Positions 9,094 through 18,101 are shown, counted from the stretch's first letter. The stretch is DNA of 64,000 bases from Hymenobacter sp. DG01 (GCF_006352025.1 NZ_CP040936.1:3040001-3104000); one strand, 5' to 3'. The notes: generated from the sequence alone by a model not told the origin. Translations and numbers: made by a program.

Positions 9094-9252
9094 TTAGCGC
9101 TTATGACGGCCTTCGTCGGATACGGTCAGGCGCTTGCGGCCTTTGGCACGACGACGGGCGATTACGCTGCGGCCGTTAGCGGTTTCCATGCGCGAGCGGA
9201 AACCGTGCTTGTTGCGGCGCTTGCGCTGCGAGGGCTGAAAAGTACGTTTCAT
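9094..9252 (-). CDS. rpmH: 50S ribosomal protein L34
   Basis: L34 is 52 residues, strongly basic, and matches the family along its length ([21 protein letters not shown] start). The ATG at 9252 is chosen because upstream residues do not belong to the family. It sits in the large ribosomal subunit. It heads the leftward operon with rnpA and has the best promoter of this region 37 bp upstream. dnaA, dnaN and gyrase genes are not adjacent, so this is not a classical oriC neighbourhood. Confidence 0.97.
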   Translation of the reverse strand: MKRTFQPSQRKRRNKHGFRSRMETANGRSVIARRRAKGRKRLTVSDEGRHKR

Positions 9253-9288
9253 GGTATGGTTAAGTGACTCAGTGACAGGTAAGGCCGG

Positions 9289-9319
9289 CAAAGGTAACGG
9301 TATGAATTGGAAAAGGCAA
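9289..9319 (-). promoter_or_regulatory. Promoter of rpmH-rnpA
   Basis: Minus strand: TTG (9319-9317), 20-nt spacer, TACCTTTG (9296-9289). Both elements and the spacing fit the Bacteroidota primary sigma consensus. The predicted 5' leader is about 30 nt. Confidence 0.75.
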
Positions 9320-9487
9320 TGCCCCGGGCGGGTTTTTCACCTCTGATTCTTTGCCTTTTCCCAGAAATGTTCCTGCCGCCGGCTGGTTCTTTTCCGGGCG
9401 GAGCCGTATGAAACCCGGCGGCATCCGACCCGCAAATTCGTAGCTTTACGTCCAGGTATCCCGGCCTTTGCCGCCGCTTGCGCTTCC

Positions 9488-11221
9488 ATGATTCACTACC
9501 ACGTCTCGTTCGAGAACCCGCTGACTTTCTACGTTCAACTCCAGATGACCTTTGAGGTGCCGGCAACGGCTACCGAGGCCCTGGAACTACAGCTTCCGGC
9601 CTGGCGACCGGGTCGCTATGAGCTACAGAATTTTGCTCAGAAGCTGCAGCACGTGGTGATTGAAGACGCGGCTTCGGGCGAGGCCCTCACAACGCGGAAA
9701 ACCACGAAGGACCGGTGGCAGGTGACGGGCGCGGCCGGCCGCACGGTGCGAGTACGCTACAACTTTTACGCCCACCAGATGGACGCGGGTGGCTCCTGGC
9801 TCGATGAAAGCCAGCTGTACCTGAACCCAGTGCAGGGCTTTATGTACGTGGAAGGGCGCCAGCAGGAAACCTGCCAGCTGCTGCTGGAGCTGCCGGAAGG
9901 CTGGCAGATTGCCTGCGGCCTACCCCAGAGCGGCCCCAATACCCTACAGGCCCAGAGCTTCGACCACCTGGCCGATTCGCCGCTGATTGCTAGTCCTACC
10001 CTGCAGTACCGTAACTACGAGGTGGGCGGGCTGCCCTTCTACATCTGGATTCAGGGAGAGTGCCCGGTTGACTGGACCCGACTGGTGGAGGACTTTCGAG
10101 CCTTCAGCCAAGAGCAGCTAGCCTTATTCGGCTCTTTTCCGGCCCAGGATTACCACTTCCTGAACCAAATTCTGCCCTACAAGCACTACCACGGGGTAGA
10201 GCACCTCAACTCCACCGTAATTACCCTGGGGCCGGCCGAGCTGCTTATGACGGAGGGTCTGTACAAAGAGCTGCTGGGCATTAGCTGCCACGAGCTGTTC
10301 CATGCCTGGAACATCAAGAGCATCCGGCCGGCTGAAATGCAGCCCTACGATTACGCGCGGGAAAACTACTTCCGCACCTGCTTTATTGCCGAGGGCATTA
10401 CTACCTACTACGGCGAGTACCTGCTGGCCCGGTCAGGCGTGCGGAGCACAGAGCAATATTTCCAGGAGCTGAATACCGTGCTGCGCAAGCACTACGACGA
10501 TTACGGCCGCTACCACCTCTCCGTGGCTGATGCCAGCATGGACCTGTGGCTGGATGGCTACAAGCCCGGCATTCCGGACCGCAAGGTTTCAGTGTACCAC
10601 AAAGGGGCTTTGGTGGCGCTGCTGCTCGACCTTACGCTCCGGCAGCTTTCGGGGCACAAGCGCAGCCTCGATGATGTAATGCGCCGTCTGTGGGAAGAGT
10701 TTGGCAAAACCGGGGTGGGCTACACCGAGGAAGACTACCTCCGCATCGTGAACGAAACGGCTGGGCGCGATATGCAGGCCTATTTTGATAAGTTTATTTA
10801 CGGTACTGCCCCGCTGGAAGAACCCCTGAACCGGGTGCTGGGTTTTGTGGGCTGCCGGCTGCAGCTCGACGAGAACCTATCCGTTTCGGAGGGCACTTAC
10901 GGCTTCCGGACGGTAGTCAAGAATGGCCGCACCGAAGTAACCGACATCCTGCCCGACTCGCCGGCGGCGCTGAGTTTGACCGTGGATGATGAGGTAGTAG
11001 CCGTGAACGGCCGCCGGGTGGATATGAACCTGCAGAGCCTGCTCAGCGACGGCGCCGACCACCATGAGCTGACGGTTTTCCGCCAGAATCGGCTGGTTAC
11101 CGTAGCACTGCTAGCCGATCCGGCCCACCGCTTCTGGCATAAGGTTACGGTAGAGAAACTGGCCGTCCCTACCCCGGAGCAGCAGGCCAGCTTCCGCCAG
11201 TGGATGAAGCAGGATTTTTAG
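9488..11221 (+). CDS. M61 family metallopeptidase with PDZ domain
   Basis: This 577-residue protein has the M61 (glycyl aminopeptidase-like) architecture: an N-terminal beta domain beginning at residue 1, the zinc motif HELFH at residues 268-272, the downstream glutamate in FIAEGITTYYGEY, and a C-terminal PDZ domain (landmark ALSLTVDDEVVAVNGRRV). There is no signal peptide, so it is likely cytoplasmic. It is transcribed divergently from rpmH. It probably trims peptides with N-terminal glycine, but specificity is inferred from the family only. Confidence 0.9.
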   Translation: MIHYHVSFENPLTFYVQLQMTFEVPATATEALELQLPAWRPGRYELQNFAQKLQHVVIEDAASGEALTTRKTTKDRWQVTGAAGRTVRVRYNFYAHQMDAGGSWLDESQLYLNPVQGFMYVEGRQQETCQLLLELPEGWQIACGLPQSGPNTLQAQSFDHLADSPLIASPTLQYRNYEVGGLPFYIWIQGECPVDWTRLVEDFRAFSQEQLALFGSFPAQDYHFLNQILPYKHYHGVEHLNSTVITLGPAELLMTEGLYKELLGISCHELFHAWNIKSIRPAEMQPYDYARENYFRTCFIAEGITTYYGEYLLARSGVRSTEQYFQELNTVLRKHYDDYGRYHLSVADASMDLWLDGYKPGIPDRKVSVYHKGALVALLLDLTLRQLSGHKRSLDDVMRRLWEEFGKTGVGYTEEDYLRIVNETAGRDMQAYFDKFIYGTAPLEEPLNRVLGFVGCRLQLDENLSVSEGTYGFRTVVKNGRTEVTDILPDSPAALSLTVDDEVVAVNGRRVDMNLQSLLSDGADHHELTVFRQNRLVTVALLADPAHRFWHKVTVEKLAVPTPEQQASFRQWMKQDF

Positions 11222-11452
11222 CCAGTCAGCTGCCCTGCTCGCCACGGACAGGCTGTATAAGTCCTGGCCTTCTTTCTTCGTACTGCCCCTCCGGGTCCGG
11301 ATCAACCACATTCGCTTATCAACGCTTCATTTTTATCCCCCTCGACTAAAAATTCTGCGTATTTTCTGATGCGCCGAACTTTCTGCCGGCATTTTTCTTT
11401 TCGCTCCCTGTCCACCAGACGTCGCGCATCTCGAATCAACTCTACCCCTATC

Positions 11453-12259
11453 ATGTTTCGGTTTCGAACCGTGGCGGCCGTACTGCCGCTGGCTGTGGCT
11501 TTGCCGGCATGCTCGCTGCGGATGCAGCCGGCCGAAAAGCCTCGGCCAGGCGTTGCAGTGTATCCGGTGCCGGCCCCTAAGCCGCCGCGCATCTACCGCC
11601 TGGAACACCTCGATACCCTGGTGCAGGTACCGGGCCGCGTACTACGCATTTACCCCGCGGCCCGCCCCGTGTATGAGCGGCTGCCCAGTCCCGAGTGGGT
11701 AGCCAGCAAGCCCGCTTCGGCGGCCGAGGAGGAGTCCTTTCTGGATTTTGCTGCCCAGGAAAAGCGGCGCTTAACTCAGGCTGGCCCCCGAGTAGTGCGC
11801 ACCGGCCGCATTCTGCGCCTGCGCCCTACGGCAGGCTCCGAAGTGCGCCTCGTGAACAACCCGGTAGAGGATGAGCGCAACATCGCCTACGAATACCTGG
11901 CCACACTCCCTGAAATCAGGCAGTGGCTGCTTTCAGTGCACCTCTATGAGGGCGGTTACTACATGCTGGTAGATCAGCGCACGGGCCACCGTACTCAGTT
12001 GATGGCCCCACCGGTTATTTCGCCCGATGGGCAGCACTTCGTGTGCGGCAACTCTGATGTGCTGGCCCGCTTTGAGCCCAGCGGCTTGCAACTTTGGACC
12101 ATGGATGGGGGTAAGCCCCGGTTGCTTTGGGAGCGGCAGACAGAGTGGGGCTGCACTCAACCGCGCTGGCTCGACAACAAAACCATCCTGTTCGAGCAGG
12201 ACTTCTTTGATAAGGGCGACGTGGACACCCGAGTAGTGCGCCTGAAGGTGGTGCCATAG
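11453..12259 (+). CDS. Lipoprotein of unknown function
   Basis: This 268-residue protein starts at the ATG at 11453, which gives a lipoprotein signal with lipobox L-P-A-C and Cys20; the frame stays open 28 codons upstream but without a sensible N-terminus. Proline-rich residues 25-50 form a linker. The C-terminal half contains short stretches reminiscent of beta-propeller or WD/TolB-type strands (PVISPDGQHFVCGNSDVLARFEP, GKPRLLW), so a beta-sheet domain is possible. I do not recognise a family. A strong terminator follows 21 bp after the stop. Confidence 0.7.
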   Translation: MFRFRTVAAVLPLAVALPACSLRMQPAEKPRPGVAVYPVPAPKPPRIYRLEHLDTLVQVPGRVLRIYPAARPVYERLPSPEWVASKPASAAEEESFLDFAAQEKRRLTQAGPRVVRTGRILRLRPTAGSEVRLVNNPVEDERNIAYEYLATLPEIRQWLLSVHLYEGGYYMLVDQRTGHRTQLMAPPVISPDGQHFVCGNSDVLARFEPSGLQLWTMDGGKPRLLWERQTEWGCTQPRWLDNKTILFEQDFFDKGDVDTRVVRLKVVP

Positions 12260-12280
12260 CTTTTTCCAGTGACCTATATT

Positions 12281-12324
12281 GCCAAAAAAGCCCCTCCGAC
12301 GAAAATCAGAGGGGCTTTTTTGGC
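12281..12324 (+). terminator. Intrinsic terminator, bidirectional
   Basis: A 16-bp perfect stem (12281-12296 with 12309-12324) contains A6 and T6 runs, so it can act on both the rightward lipoprotein gene and the leftward small gene at 12335-12604. Confidence 0.85.
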
Positions 12325-12334
12325 GATATGCGCA

Positions 12335-12604
12335 CTACTTAAGGTTCTGCTGACTTGGGTTTGGATTGTGCCGGGGCTTATTGGCTTGCGAAGTCCGCTG
12401 TTGTTCACTGTCGCCACCACCGGGGGCGTTATTTCGGGTATGATTACCGGCTTCGTTCAGGCCGTTTTGATTGTCGTTCTGTACGTGCGTGCCGCTACCC
12501 CGCATATCGGGGTCAACCGAAGATGCGTGTTGCAAGGCATCGGGGCCCATAGCTGAGTCGCTTTTTTGATTCGAAACCGGGGAATCTTTTTTATGCTTAG
12601 ACAT
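12335..12604 (-). CDS. Small hydrophilic hypothetical protein
   Basis: The 89-residue product is almost free of hydrophobic residues and rich in Asn, Gln, Ser, Gly and Asp (start MSKHKKDSPVSNQKS), suggesting an intrinsically disordered protein. Coding is supported by its position between two terminators and by A+T-rich third positions near the start; the opposing frame is hydrophobic and looks like a shadow. No family or function is evident, and it could still be non-coding. Confidence 0.5.
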   Translation of the reverse strand: MSKHKKDSPVSNQKSDSAMGPDALQHASSVDPDMRGSGTHVQNDNQNGLNEAGNHTRNNAPGGGDSEQQRTSQANKPRHNPNPSQQNLK

Positions 12605-12675
12605 GGCAGTAGAGGCTTAAGGATGAGAAATGTATTCTCTTTTACCCCCTAGCTTTCTACAAGGTTGCCAAAAAG

Positions 12676-12720
12676 AAAGGGCCTTTGCCTCTGAGAAAGC
12701 TCAGAAGCAAAGGCCCTTTT
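12676..12720 (-). terminator. Intrinsic terminator of the PfkB kinase gene
   Basis: Stem arms 12676-12695 and 12700-12719 pair with one mismatch. It lies 19 bp beyond the stop of the leftward kinase gene, with A3-4/T4 flanks. Confidence 0.75.
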
Positions 12721-12738
12721 CGCAGAAGACCGGAAAAC

Positions 12739-13674
12739 CTACACGTTTTGCACGGCCGTAGCGGGAATTACCGCTACCAGGTCGGCAAACTGCTGCTCGC
12801 GAGCTTCAATTTCTTCCTGAGTCAGGTTCAGCAGACGTTCCGTACCGAACTTTTCCACGCAGAACGAAGCCATGGCCGACCCGTGAATAACGGCGCGCTT
12901 CATGTTGTCGAAGCTGATGTCGTCGGTGGCGGCCAGGTGGCCGATGAAGCCGCCCGCGAAGGTGTCGCCGGCTCCGGTGGGGTCAAATACTTCTTCCAGC
13001 GGCAGGGCCGGGGCATAGAACACCTTATTCTTGTGGAACAGCAGCGCGCCGTGCTCACCCTTTTTGATGATGAGGTATTTGGGGCCCATCGCCATGATGA
13101 TTTTGGCCGCTTTCACCAGGGAGTGCACCCCCGACAGCTGCCGCGCTTCTTCGTCGTTGATGCTGAGCACATCCACCATTTCGATGGTGGTTTTCAGCTC
13201 ATCCAGGGCCACATCCATCCAGAAATTCATCGTATCCATTACGATGAGCTTGGGGCGGTTCACGAGGCGCTGAATCACCAGCCGCTGAATCTGGGGTGTG
13301 AGGTTGCCCAGCATCAGATACTTGCAATCCTGGTACGAGTCGGGAATGATGGGGTCGAAATCAGCCAGCACGTTGAGCTCCGTTACCAGCGTTTCGCGCG
13401 AGTTCAGGTCGTTGGAGTATTTACCCGACCAGAAGAACGATTTCTCTCCCTGCTTGATCTGCAAGCCCTCCGTATCGACGCCGTGCTCCTGCAGCGACAG
13501 AATATCGGACTGCGGAAAATCGTCGCCGACTACCGCTACTACCTTCACGGGTTTCACGGAGTAGGAGGCCGACAGGCCGATGTAGGTGGCGGCACCGCCT
13601 ACAATTTTGTCGGTTTTGCCGAAGGGCGTTTCCAGGGCGTCGAAGGCCACTGTGCCGATAACAACCAGACTCAT
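12739..13674 (-). CDS. PfkB family carbohydrate/nucleoside kinase
   Basis: This 311-residue cytoplasmic kinase carries the PfkB signature 2, DPTGAGDTFAGG, with the catalytic aspartate, and an N-terminal glycine pair region GGAATYIGL. The family transfers the gamma-phosphate of ATP to a sugar or nucleoside hydroxyl. The overall sequence resembles the ribokinase/adenosine kinase branch, but substrate cannot be assigned. It is monocistronic, between a terminator downstream and the tRNA-His unit upstream. A 400-codon opposite-strand frame (12685-13887) is spurious. Confidence 0.85.
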   Translation of the reverse strand: MSLVVIGTVAFDALETPFGKTDKIVGGAATYIGLSASYSVKPVKVVAVVGDDFPQSDILSLQEHGVDTEGLQIKQGEKSFFWSGKYSNDLNSRETLVTELNVLADFDPIIPDSYQDCKYLMLGNLTPQIQRLVIQRLVNRPKLIVMDTMNFWMDVALDELKTTIEMVDVLSINDEEARQLSGVHSLVKAAKIIMAMGPKYLIIKKGEHGALLFHKNKVFYAPALPLEEVFDPTGAGDTFAGGFIGHLAATDDISFDNMKRAVIHGSAMASFCVEKFGTERLLNLTQEEIEAREQQFADLVAVIPATAVQNV

Positions 13675-13791
13675 AGATCAGAGGGGGAAAAGTGGTTCAT
13701 GTTCTACTATTACTGCCCCGCAACACAGCGGTGTTCCAAATCCTTCCGGACTAAGCCAAAAAAGAATAAAAATGGACCGGCAGGGGCAAAG

Positions 13792-13825
13792 AAAAAGGCC
13801 TCATACGTTACGTTTGAGGCCTTTT
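13792..13825 (-). terminator. Terminator after tRNA-His
   Basis: Perfect 11-bp stem (13793-13803 with 13815-13825) with an A-run that becomes a U-tract on the leftward transcript. It lies 8 bp past the tRNA 3' end. Confidence 0.8.
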
Positions 13826-13832
13826 CGGGGTG

Positions 13833-13907
<75 letters not shown>

Positions 13908-13926
13908 GTGTTGGGTATTGGAGCCA

Positions 13927-13957
13927 CAAAAGTAGCGGGCGGCAGGTTATTTGCAAA
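13927..13957 (-). promoter_or_regulatory. Promoter of tRNA-His
   Basis: Minus strand: TTTG (13957-13954), 19-nt spacer, TACTTTTG (13934-13927). Both hexamer-like elements match the Bacteroidota consensus fully. Confidence 0.85.
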
Positions 13958-14098
13958 TGTTTGACCGAGTTTTTTTCTAATCACGAGTCTAACTAGCTGG
14001 TAGGCTGAAGGCAAGGCTTAGGGCTCAACCCCTGCAGTTGCTACCCCATGCTGAGGGCCAAGCCTTGGCCGGGCACCGCGCACTGCCCGTATTACCCG

Positions 14099-14106
14099 TA
14101 CCTTTG
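14099..14106 (+). promoter_or_regulatory. -7 box of the DEAD-box helicase gene
   Basis: TACCTTTG ends 22 bp before the helicase ATG, predicting a leader of roughly 15 nt. No good -33 TTG is seen at the right distance. Confidence 0.55.
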
Positions 14107-14128
14107 TGGTTTACAATACGCTTTTACC

Positions 14129-15559
14129 ATGTCTGAGACGCCCCAGCCGCTGTCCTTCGCCGATTTCAAGCTCAACAAGCAACTCCTCATGGCCGTGGAG
14201 GAGGCCGGTTTCGAGCAGCCTACCCCCGTGCAGGAGCAGACGATTCCGCTGCTGCTGGCCGGCCACGACGTGCTGGGCATTGCCCAGACCGGGACAGGTA
14301 AAACCGCAGCCTTCGGCCTACCTCTGCTGATGAAGGTAAAGTATGCCCAGGGCATACACCCGCGGGCGTTGGTGCTGGCCCCGACCCGGGAGCTGGCTAT
14401 GCAGCTGGAGGCCCACCTCAAGAAGCTGGCAACCTACACTGACCTGCGCATTTTCGCTATATATGGCGGTTTAGGCCCCAAAACGCAGATTGAAACCATT
14501 GCTAAGGGGGTAGATATTCTGATTGCTACCCCCGGTCGCCTCATGGAGCTATACCTGAAGGGCGACCTGGTGCTGAAAGAGCTGAAGACGCTGGTGCTGG
14601 ATGAGGCCGACAAGATGATGGACATGGGCTTTATGCCCCAAATCCGGCGCATCCTGGAGGTGATTCCGCGCAAGCGCCAAAACGTGCTGTTCTCGGCCAC
14701 CATGCCCGAGAAAGTAACCACCTTGAGCGAGGAATTCCTGGAGTTTCCGGTGCGGGTAGAGGTTACGCCGGCCGCTACCTCAGCCCAGAATGTAAGCCAA
14801 AGCCTCTACGAAGTACCGAACCTGGTCACGAAAATCAACCTGCTGGAGTATCTGTTCCTGGACTGGGATACGTTCCACCGGGTCATGATTTTTACCCGTA
14901 CCAAGGAGCACGCCGAAAATGTAGCCAGCTTTCTGCAGCGCAAGGCCCACGGCGAGGTGCGGGCCATACACGGCAACAAGGGCCAGAACGTGCGCATCAA
15001 CGCCATGGAAGCCTTCAAGGCTGGGGACGTGCGGTTTCTGGTAGCTACCGACGTAGCGGCCCGCGGCATTGATGTGCCCCAGGTTTCGCACGTTGTAAAC
15101 TTCGATGTGCCGCTGGTGTACGACGACTACGTGCACCGCATTGGCCGCACGGGCCGGGCCCAACACACCGGCGCAGCCATCACCTTCGCCAATGAAGCCG
15201 AAATGCACCATATGCACCGCATTGAGGAGCTGATTCGGCAGCAGATTCCGGTGCTACCCCTCCCCCCCGAGGTAGAAATTGCCAAGACCAGCTTCGATGA
15301 GCAGCAGAGCATGGACCGCGAGAAAGATGAGCGCCGCAAGCGTGAAGACCCCACCTTCCAGGGAGCTTTCCACGAGCGCAAAGAGTGGATCAAGCCCGGC
15401 GTAACCATCGACAAGCGTACCGGCCGCGAGTTTGTGGCCGGGCCCAACCGCAGCCAGAAGGGTAAAAAAGCTAACCCCTCAAAAGGTAAGTCTTCGTCGC
15501 CCGCCGCTAAAGCCGCCAAGGCCGCCAAAGGCCGCGCCGAGCACCGGAGGAAGCGGTAA
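14129..15559 (+). CDS. DEAD-box ATP-dependent RNA helicase
   Basis: This 476-residue RNA helicase shows all core motifs in order: Q motif (FEQPTPVQEQTIP), motif I AQTGTGKT, Ia PTREL, TPGR, motif II DEAD, motif III SAT, and motif VI HRIGRTGRA. A basic Lys/Ala/Ser-rich tail of about 60 residues should bind RNA. It resembles the RhlE/CsdA-type group that remodels rRNA, mRNA or cold-stabilised structures. The start at 14129 is chosen because it directly precedes the Q-motif region and follows a -7 box; the frame is open 27 codons further up. Confidence 0.93.
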   Translation: MSETPQPLSFADFKLNKQLLMAVEEAGFEQPTPVQEQTIPLLLAGHDVLGIAQTGTGKTAAFGLPLLMKVKYAQGIHPRALVLAPTRELAMQLEAHLKKLATYTDLRIFAIYGGLGPKTQIETIAKGVDILIATPGRLMELYLKGDLVLKELKTLVLDEADKMMDMGFMPQIRRILEVIPRKRQNVLFSATMPEKVTTLSEEFLEFPVRVEVTPAATSAQNVSQSLYEVPNLVTKINLLEYLFLDWDTFHRVMIFTRTKEHAENVASFLQRKAHGEVRAIHGNKGQNVRINAMEAFKAGDVRFLVATDVAARGIDVPQVSHVVNFDVPLVYDDYVHRIGRTGRAQHTGAAITFANEAEMHHMHRIEELIRQQIPVLPLPPEVEIAKTSFDEQQSMDREKDERRKREDPTFQGAFHERKEWIKPGVTIDKRTGREFVAGPNRSQKGKKANPSKGKSSSPAAKAAKAAKGRAEHRRKR

Positions 15560-15561
15560 AC

Positions 15562-15716
15562 TGTCATGGCGAGGACACCGAGGCCGCCCTTCCTCTGCAT
15601 GTGCGAAGCCTGATAAACAGACAAGCCCCTGACGTATGGTATCGTCAGGGGCTTGTCACGTTTCAAGGGGGTAGGGAATTGTCAGGAAGGATGGCTTGGG
15701 TGCCCTCGCCATGACA
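15562..15716. repeat. MITE-like palindromic repeat, copy A
   Basis: The 155-bp unit has imperfect terminal inverted repeats of about 33 bp (15562-15594 with 15684-15716, starting TGTCATGGCGAGG) and an inner perfect 15-bp palindrome (15620-15634 with 15643-15657). A diverged copy in opposite orientation lies at about 25410-25541. It fills the gap between two convergent genes and may double as a terminator. It encodes nothing. Confidence 0.8.
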
Positions 15717-15735
15717 CACTTCAATCATTTACTCG

Positions 15736-16194
15736 CTACCTATAATGGTCGAAGATGGGGAGGTGGCTGAATTTAACGGCCAGCAGCGTGAAGGTGATGC
15801 CCCAGAGGGCGGCGCTCCAGAGCATGTGCAGCATAATGCGCCAGCGCGGTACGTGCAGTTGGGTGGCAATAACAGTTCCGCCCACCGGGCTAAACAGGAT
15901 AGGCGTCAGGAAGGCAATGCCCACCATGCCGAAGCGCCGATAAATACTGACCACGGTCCGGCTGCGGCGGCTAAACAGGGGCTTGCCTTTCTCCTCGCGC
16001 TTGCGCCGCTGGTGCAGCGCCCAGCTCCGGCCCAGGCCCGAAATGAGAACCACCGTCGTCATCATGCCGGCCACCGATAACCCCCAGATCAGCATTACGG
16101 GCAAGCCTGCGGCTACCCCGGCAATGGGCGCGGCCACAAACTTGAACATGCCAATGGCAAAAACGGAGGCGTATTTGAGCAGGGCAGGTAACAC
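15736..16194 (-). CDS. Small integral membrane protein
   Basis: The 152-residue protein has about four hydrophobic segments, with a basic cytoplasmic-looking loop (RRKREEKGKPLFSRRSR) in the middle. The stretch FGMVGIAFLTPILFSPVGGTVIA resembles the re-entrant, glycine/proline-containing segment of SNARE-associated (DedA/VTT) or small multidrug-export families, but the match is too weak to assign. The start is a GTG at 16194. It lies 117 bp downstream of upp on the same strand. Confidence 0.7.
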   Translation of the reverse strand: MLPALLKYASVFAIGMFKFVAAPIAGVAAGLPVMLIWGLSVAGMMTTVVLISGLGRSWALHQRRKREEKGKPLFSRRSRTVVSIYRRFGMVGIAFLTPILFSPVGGTVIATQLHVPRWRIMLHMLWSAALWGITFTLLAVKFSHLPIFDHYR

Positions 16195-16311
16195 GATACG
16201 ATGAAATAGGCGGAAGAAATACAGCAGGCCGCATCTGTGAAGATAACAGGTTTGGGCTACCGCAAGGTTGTGGCGGTGTTACAGATTCGCTACGAAAAAC
16301 CGCTGGCGTTG

Positions 16312-17031
16312 CTACAATTTACTGCCGTACGACAGGTCGCCGGCGTCGCCGAGGCCGGGGATGATGTAGGCCTGCTCGTTGAGGCCCTGGTCGATGGCGG
16401 CCACCCAGAGGGTAGCCTCGGGCACTTCGCGGGTTACGTACTCCACGCCCTGCGGCGAGGCAATAACGGCGGCAATGTGTACCTGCCGGGGCGTGCCGAA
16501 GCGCAGCATGGCCCGGTACGTTTGCACCAGCGACTTGCCGGAGGCCAGCATGGGGTCGGCCAAAATCAGGACCCGCTCATCGAGGCTGGGGGCCGAAAGG
16601 TAATCGACCTGCACCTGCACCTGGGCCGTGCCCTCGATGCGGTACGCGGCGGCAAAGGCCGAGGGCGACTGGTCGAAGTAATTCAGGAAGCCCTGGTGAA
16701 ACGGCAGGCCCGCCCGTAGCACGGTGGCCAGCACCGGGAAGTCGTGGAGGAGCTTGCCGCTGGACTCGCCAAGCGGAGTGCGCACGCTTTGGTCGGTGTA
16801 GCTGAGGTGGGAGCTGATGCGGTAGGCAATGATTTCGCCGAGGCGCTGCAGGTTACGGCGGAAGCGCAGAGAATCCTGCTGCACCGTCACGTCGCGCAGC
16901 TCAGCCAGGAAGTGGTTGGCAATGGAGGGCTCGGCACACACCTCATGCACGCGGCTGCGGTCGGGAGCAGGGGTAGCGGCCGAGGCAGCAGGGGCAGAAG
17001 AATCGGCGGAAGGGGGCGTCAGCGCATCCAT
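16312..17031 (-). CDS. upp: Uracil phosphoribosyltransferase
   Basis: Upp makes UMP from uracil and PRPP for pyrimidine salvage in the cytoplasm. The PRPP-binding loop is DPMLASGKSLV, and the uracil-site tail is PGLGDAGDLSYGSK close to the C-terminus. At 239 residues it is longer than the usual ~210 because of an Ala/Ser/Pro-rich N-terminal extension of about 25 residues. Its start overlaps the end of the FemAB-like gene by 13 bp, so the two are translationally coupled. Confidence 0.93.
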   Translation of the reverse strand: MDALTPPSADSSAPAASAATPAPDRSRVHEVCAEPSIANHFLAELRDVTVQQDSLRFRRNLQRLGEIIAYRISSHLSYTDQSVRTPLGESSGKLLHDFPVLATVLRAGLPFHQGFLNYFDQSPSAFAAAYRIEGTAQVQVQVDYLSAPSLDERVLILADPMLASGKSLVQTYRAMLRFGTPRQVHIAAVIASPQGVEYVTREVPEATLWVAAIDQGLNEQAYIIPGLGDAGDLSYGSKL

Positions 17032-17981
17032 TTCAGATACCAGGGGCGTTGGGTGAACGATAGGGCCGCGTAGGGTACGGGCTCGGCCCCGAAATTGGCG
17101 AAAAAACGAGCAATTGACGGTATCGTGCCGCCTTCAAAATCCAGAACCAGCCCGGGCGTACCCGCGTGCCGCTGAATTACATCATCGAGCAAGACCAGCG
17201 GAGCCCCCGCCTTTTTTCCTTCCAAGGAAGCCGCCGCGAAAAAATAGATCAGCCGCGTCCGGTAACGCACAAATAAGGCCCCAGCCAACAGCTCCCCTGT
17301 TTCGAGCTGGCGCACTTCCAGGGTTTCCAGCATCTGGCGCTCCTGCAGGGCTTTTATCAGTCGGCGCAGCTTAGCGTAATGCCGAGCCTTCAAGCCAGCC
17401 TCGGGGCCTTTGGTTTCCTGGAATAGCTGAAGCAGAGGTTCCGCCGTACCAGCCTTCCGAGCTACCAGGGGGGTAGGGGCCGCTTGGTTGAGGCGCAGGC
17501 GGCGGCGGTAGTCGGGGGCGTAAGCGGCCAGGAGTTGCTCGTAGGGCTTAGTCAGGGGCAGGTGGTAGGTCTGGCGCTGATTTACCACCAAACCCTGGTT
17601 TAGCGCTGGTGTGAAGGCAGCGGACTCTCCCTCATTACCATCATTGAGTTGGGTGTAGAAACGGGGGTAGCGCGGCAGCTTCCCGGCTGTCAGCATTTGC
17701 CGAAGGGTTGGGCTGTGCTCATGGCACGTCAGCAAGCCCAGCTGCTGGGTAAAGGGCGGCTGATACACTTCTTGGCCCCAGGGGCGCCACTTTACGGGCA
17801 GAGGCCACACGGCCAGGTAGCGGCCGGTGGCTTCCTCCACCTCCACCAGCGCGTCCCAGCGGCCGGCTGTAGCCTGCAGCCACCATGCGCAGGCGTAAGG
17901 CACCACCTGCCGGGCCGAATTAACGCAGGCGTCCCAGGCAGCAAGGTCGATTTCGGGGTAGCGGAGCAGGCGCGTGGGCAT
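17019..17981 (-). CDS. FemAB/GNAT-like acyltransferase domain protein
   Basis: The product is 320 residues from the ATG at 17981, which lies 5 bp from a TACCTTTG -7 box. Landmarks (FQETKGPEAGLKARHYAKLRRLI, GELLAGALFVRYRTRLIYFFAAAS, DFEGGTIPSIARFFANFGAEP) fit the GNAT fold of FemAB/peptidoglycan-bridge-type or BioF2-like acetyltransferase domains. Substrate is unknown; it may add an aminoacyl or acyl group to an envelope polymer. It overlaps upp, which is a curious pairing with no clear functional link. Confidence 0.72.
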   Translation of the reverse strand: MPTRLLRYPEIDLAAWDACVNSARQVVPYACAWWLQATAGRWDALVEVEEATGRYLAVWPLPVKWRPWGQEVYQPPFTQQLGLLTCHEHSPTLRQMLTAGKLPRYPRFYTQLNDGNEGESAAFTPALNQGLVVNQRQTYHLPLTKPYEQLLAAYAPDYRRRLRLNQAAPTPLVARKAGTAEPLLQLFQETKGPEAGLKARHYAKLRRLIKALQERQMLETLEVRQLETGELLAGALFVRYRTRLIYFFAAASLEGKKAGAPLVLLDDVIQRHAGTPGLVLDFEGGTIPSIARFFANFGAEPVPYAALSFTQRPWYLKWMR

Positions 17982-17985
17982 GGGG

Positions 17986-17993
17986 CAAAGGTA
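17986..17993 (-). promoter_or_regulatory. -7 box of the FemAB-like gene
   Basis: TACCTTTG on the minus strand, 4 bp upstream of the ATG at 17981, predicts a leaderless transcript. A matching -33 element is not obvious. Confidence 0.6.
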
Positions 17994-18054
17994 CTGCCGC
18001 GTAACTTGCGACGTTATACCCCGTGCTTCCCCGTCCAATACTGCGCAAACTCCG

Positions 18055-18062
18055 TAGGTTTG
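18055..18062 (+). promoter_or_regulatory. -7 box of the Wzi/RemB-like gene
   Basis: TAGGTTTG matches TAnnTTTG and lies 39 bp upstream of the ATG. It is divergent from the FemAB-like promoter, about 60 bp away. Confidence 0.5.
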
Positions 18063-18101
18063 CCCACCCGAGCGCCCGCCCCGGCGTAAACGGCTCTGCT
18101 T

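Noticed and set aside
8631..9319. rpmH-rnpA as an oriC neighbourhood
   Set aside because: No TTATNCACA boxes lie near and dnaA, dnaN and gyr genes are absent, so this cluster alone does not mark an origin.
12269..12556. 95-codon hydrophobic frame opposite the small hydrophilic gene
   Set aside because: It starts inside the terminator hairpin and would lack a promoter; the hydrophobicity is the complement of a polar sequence.
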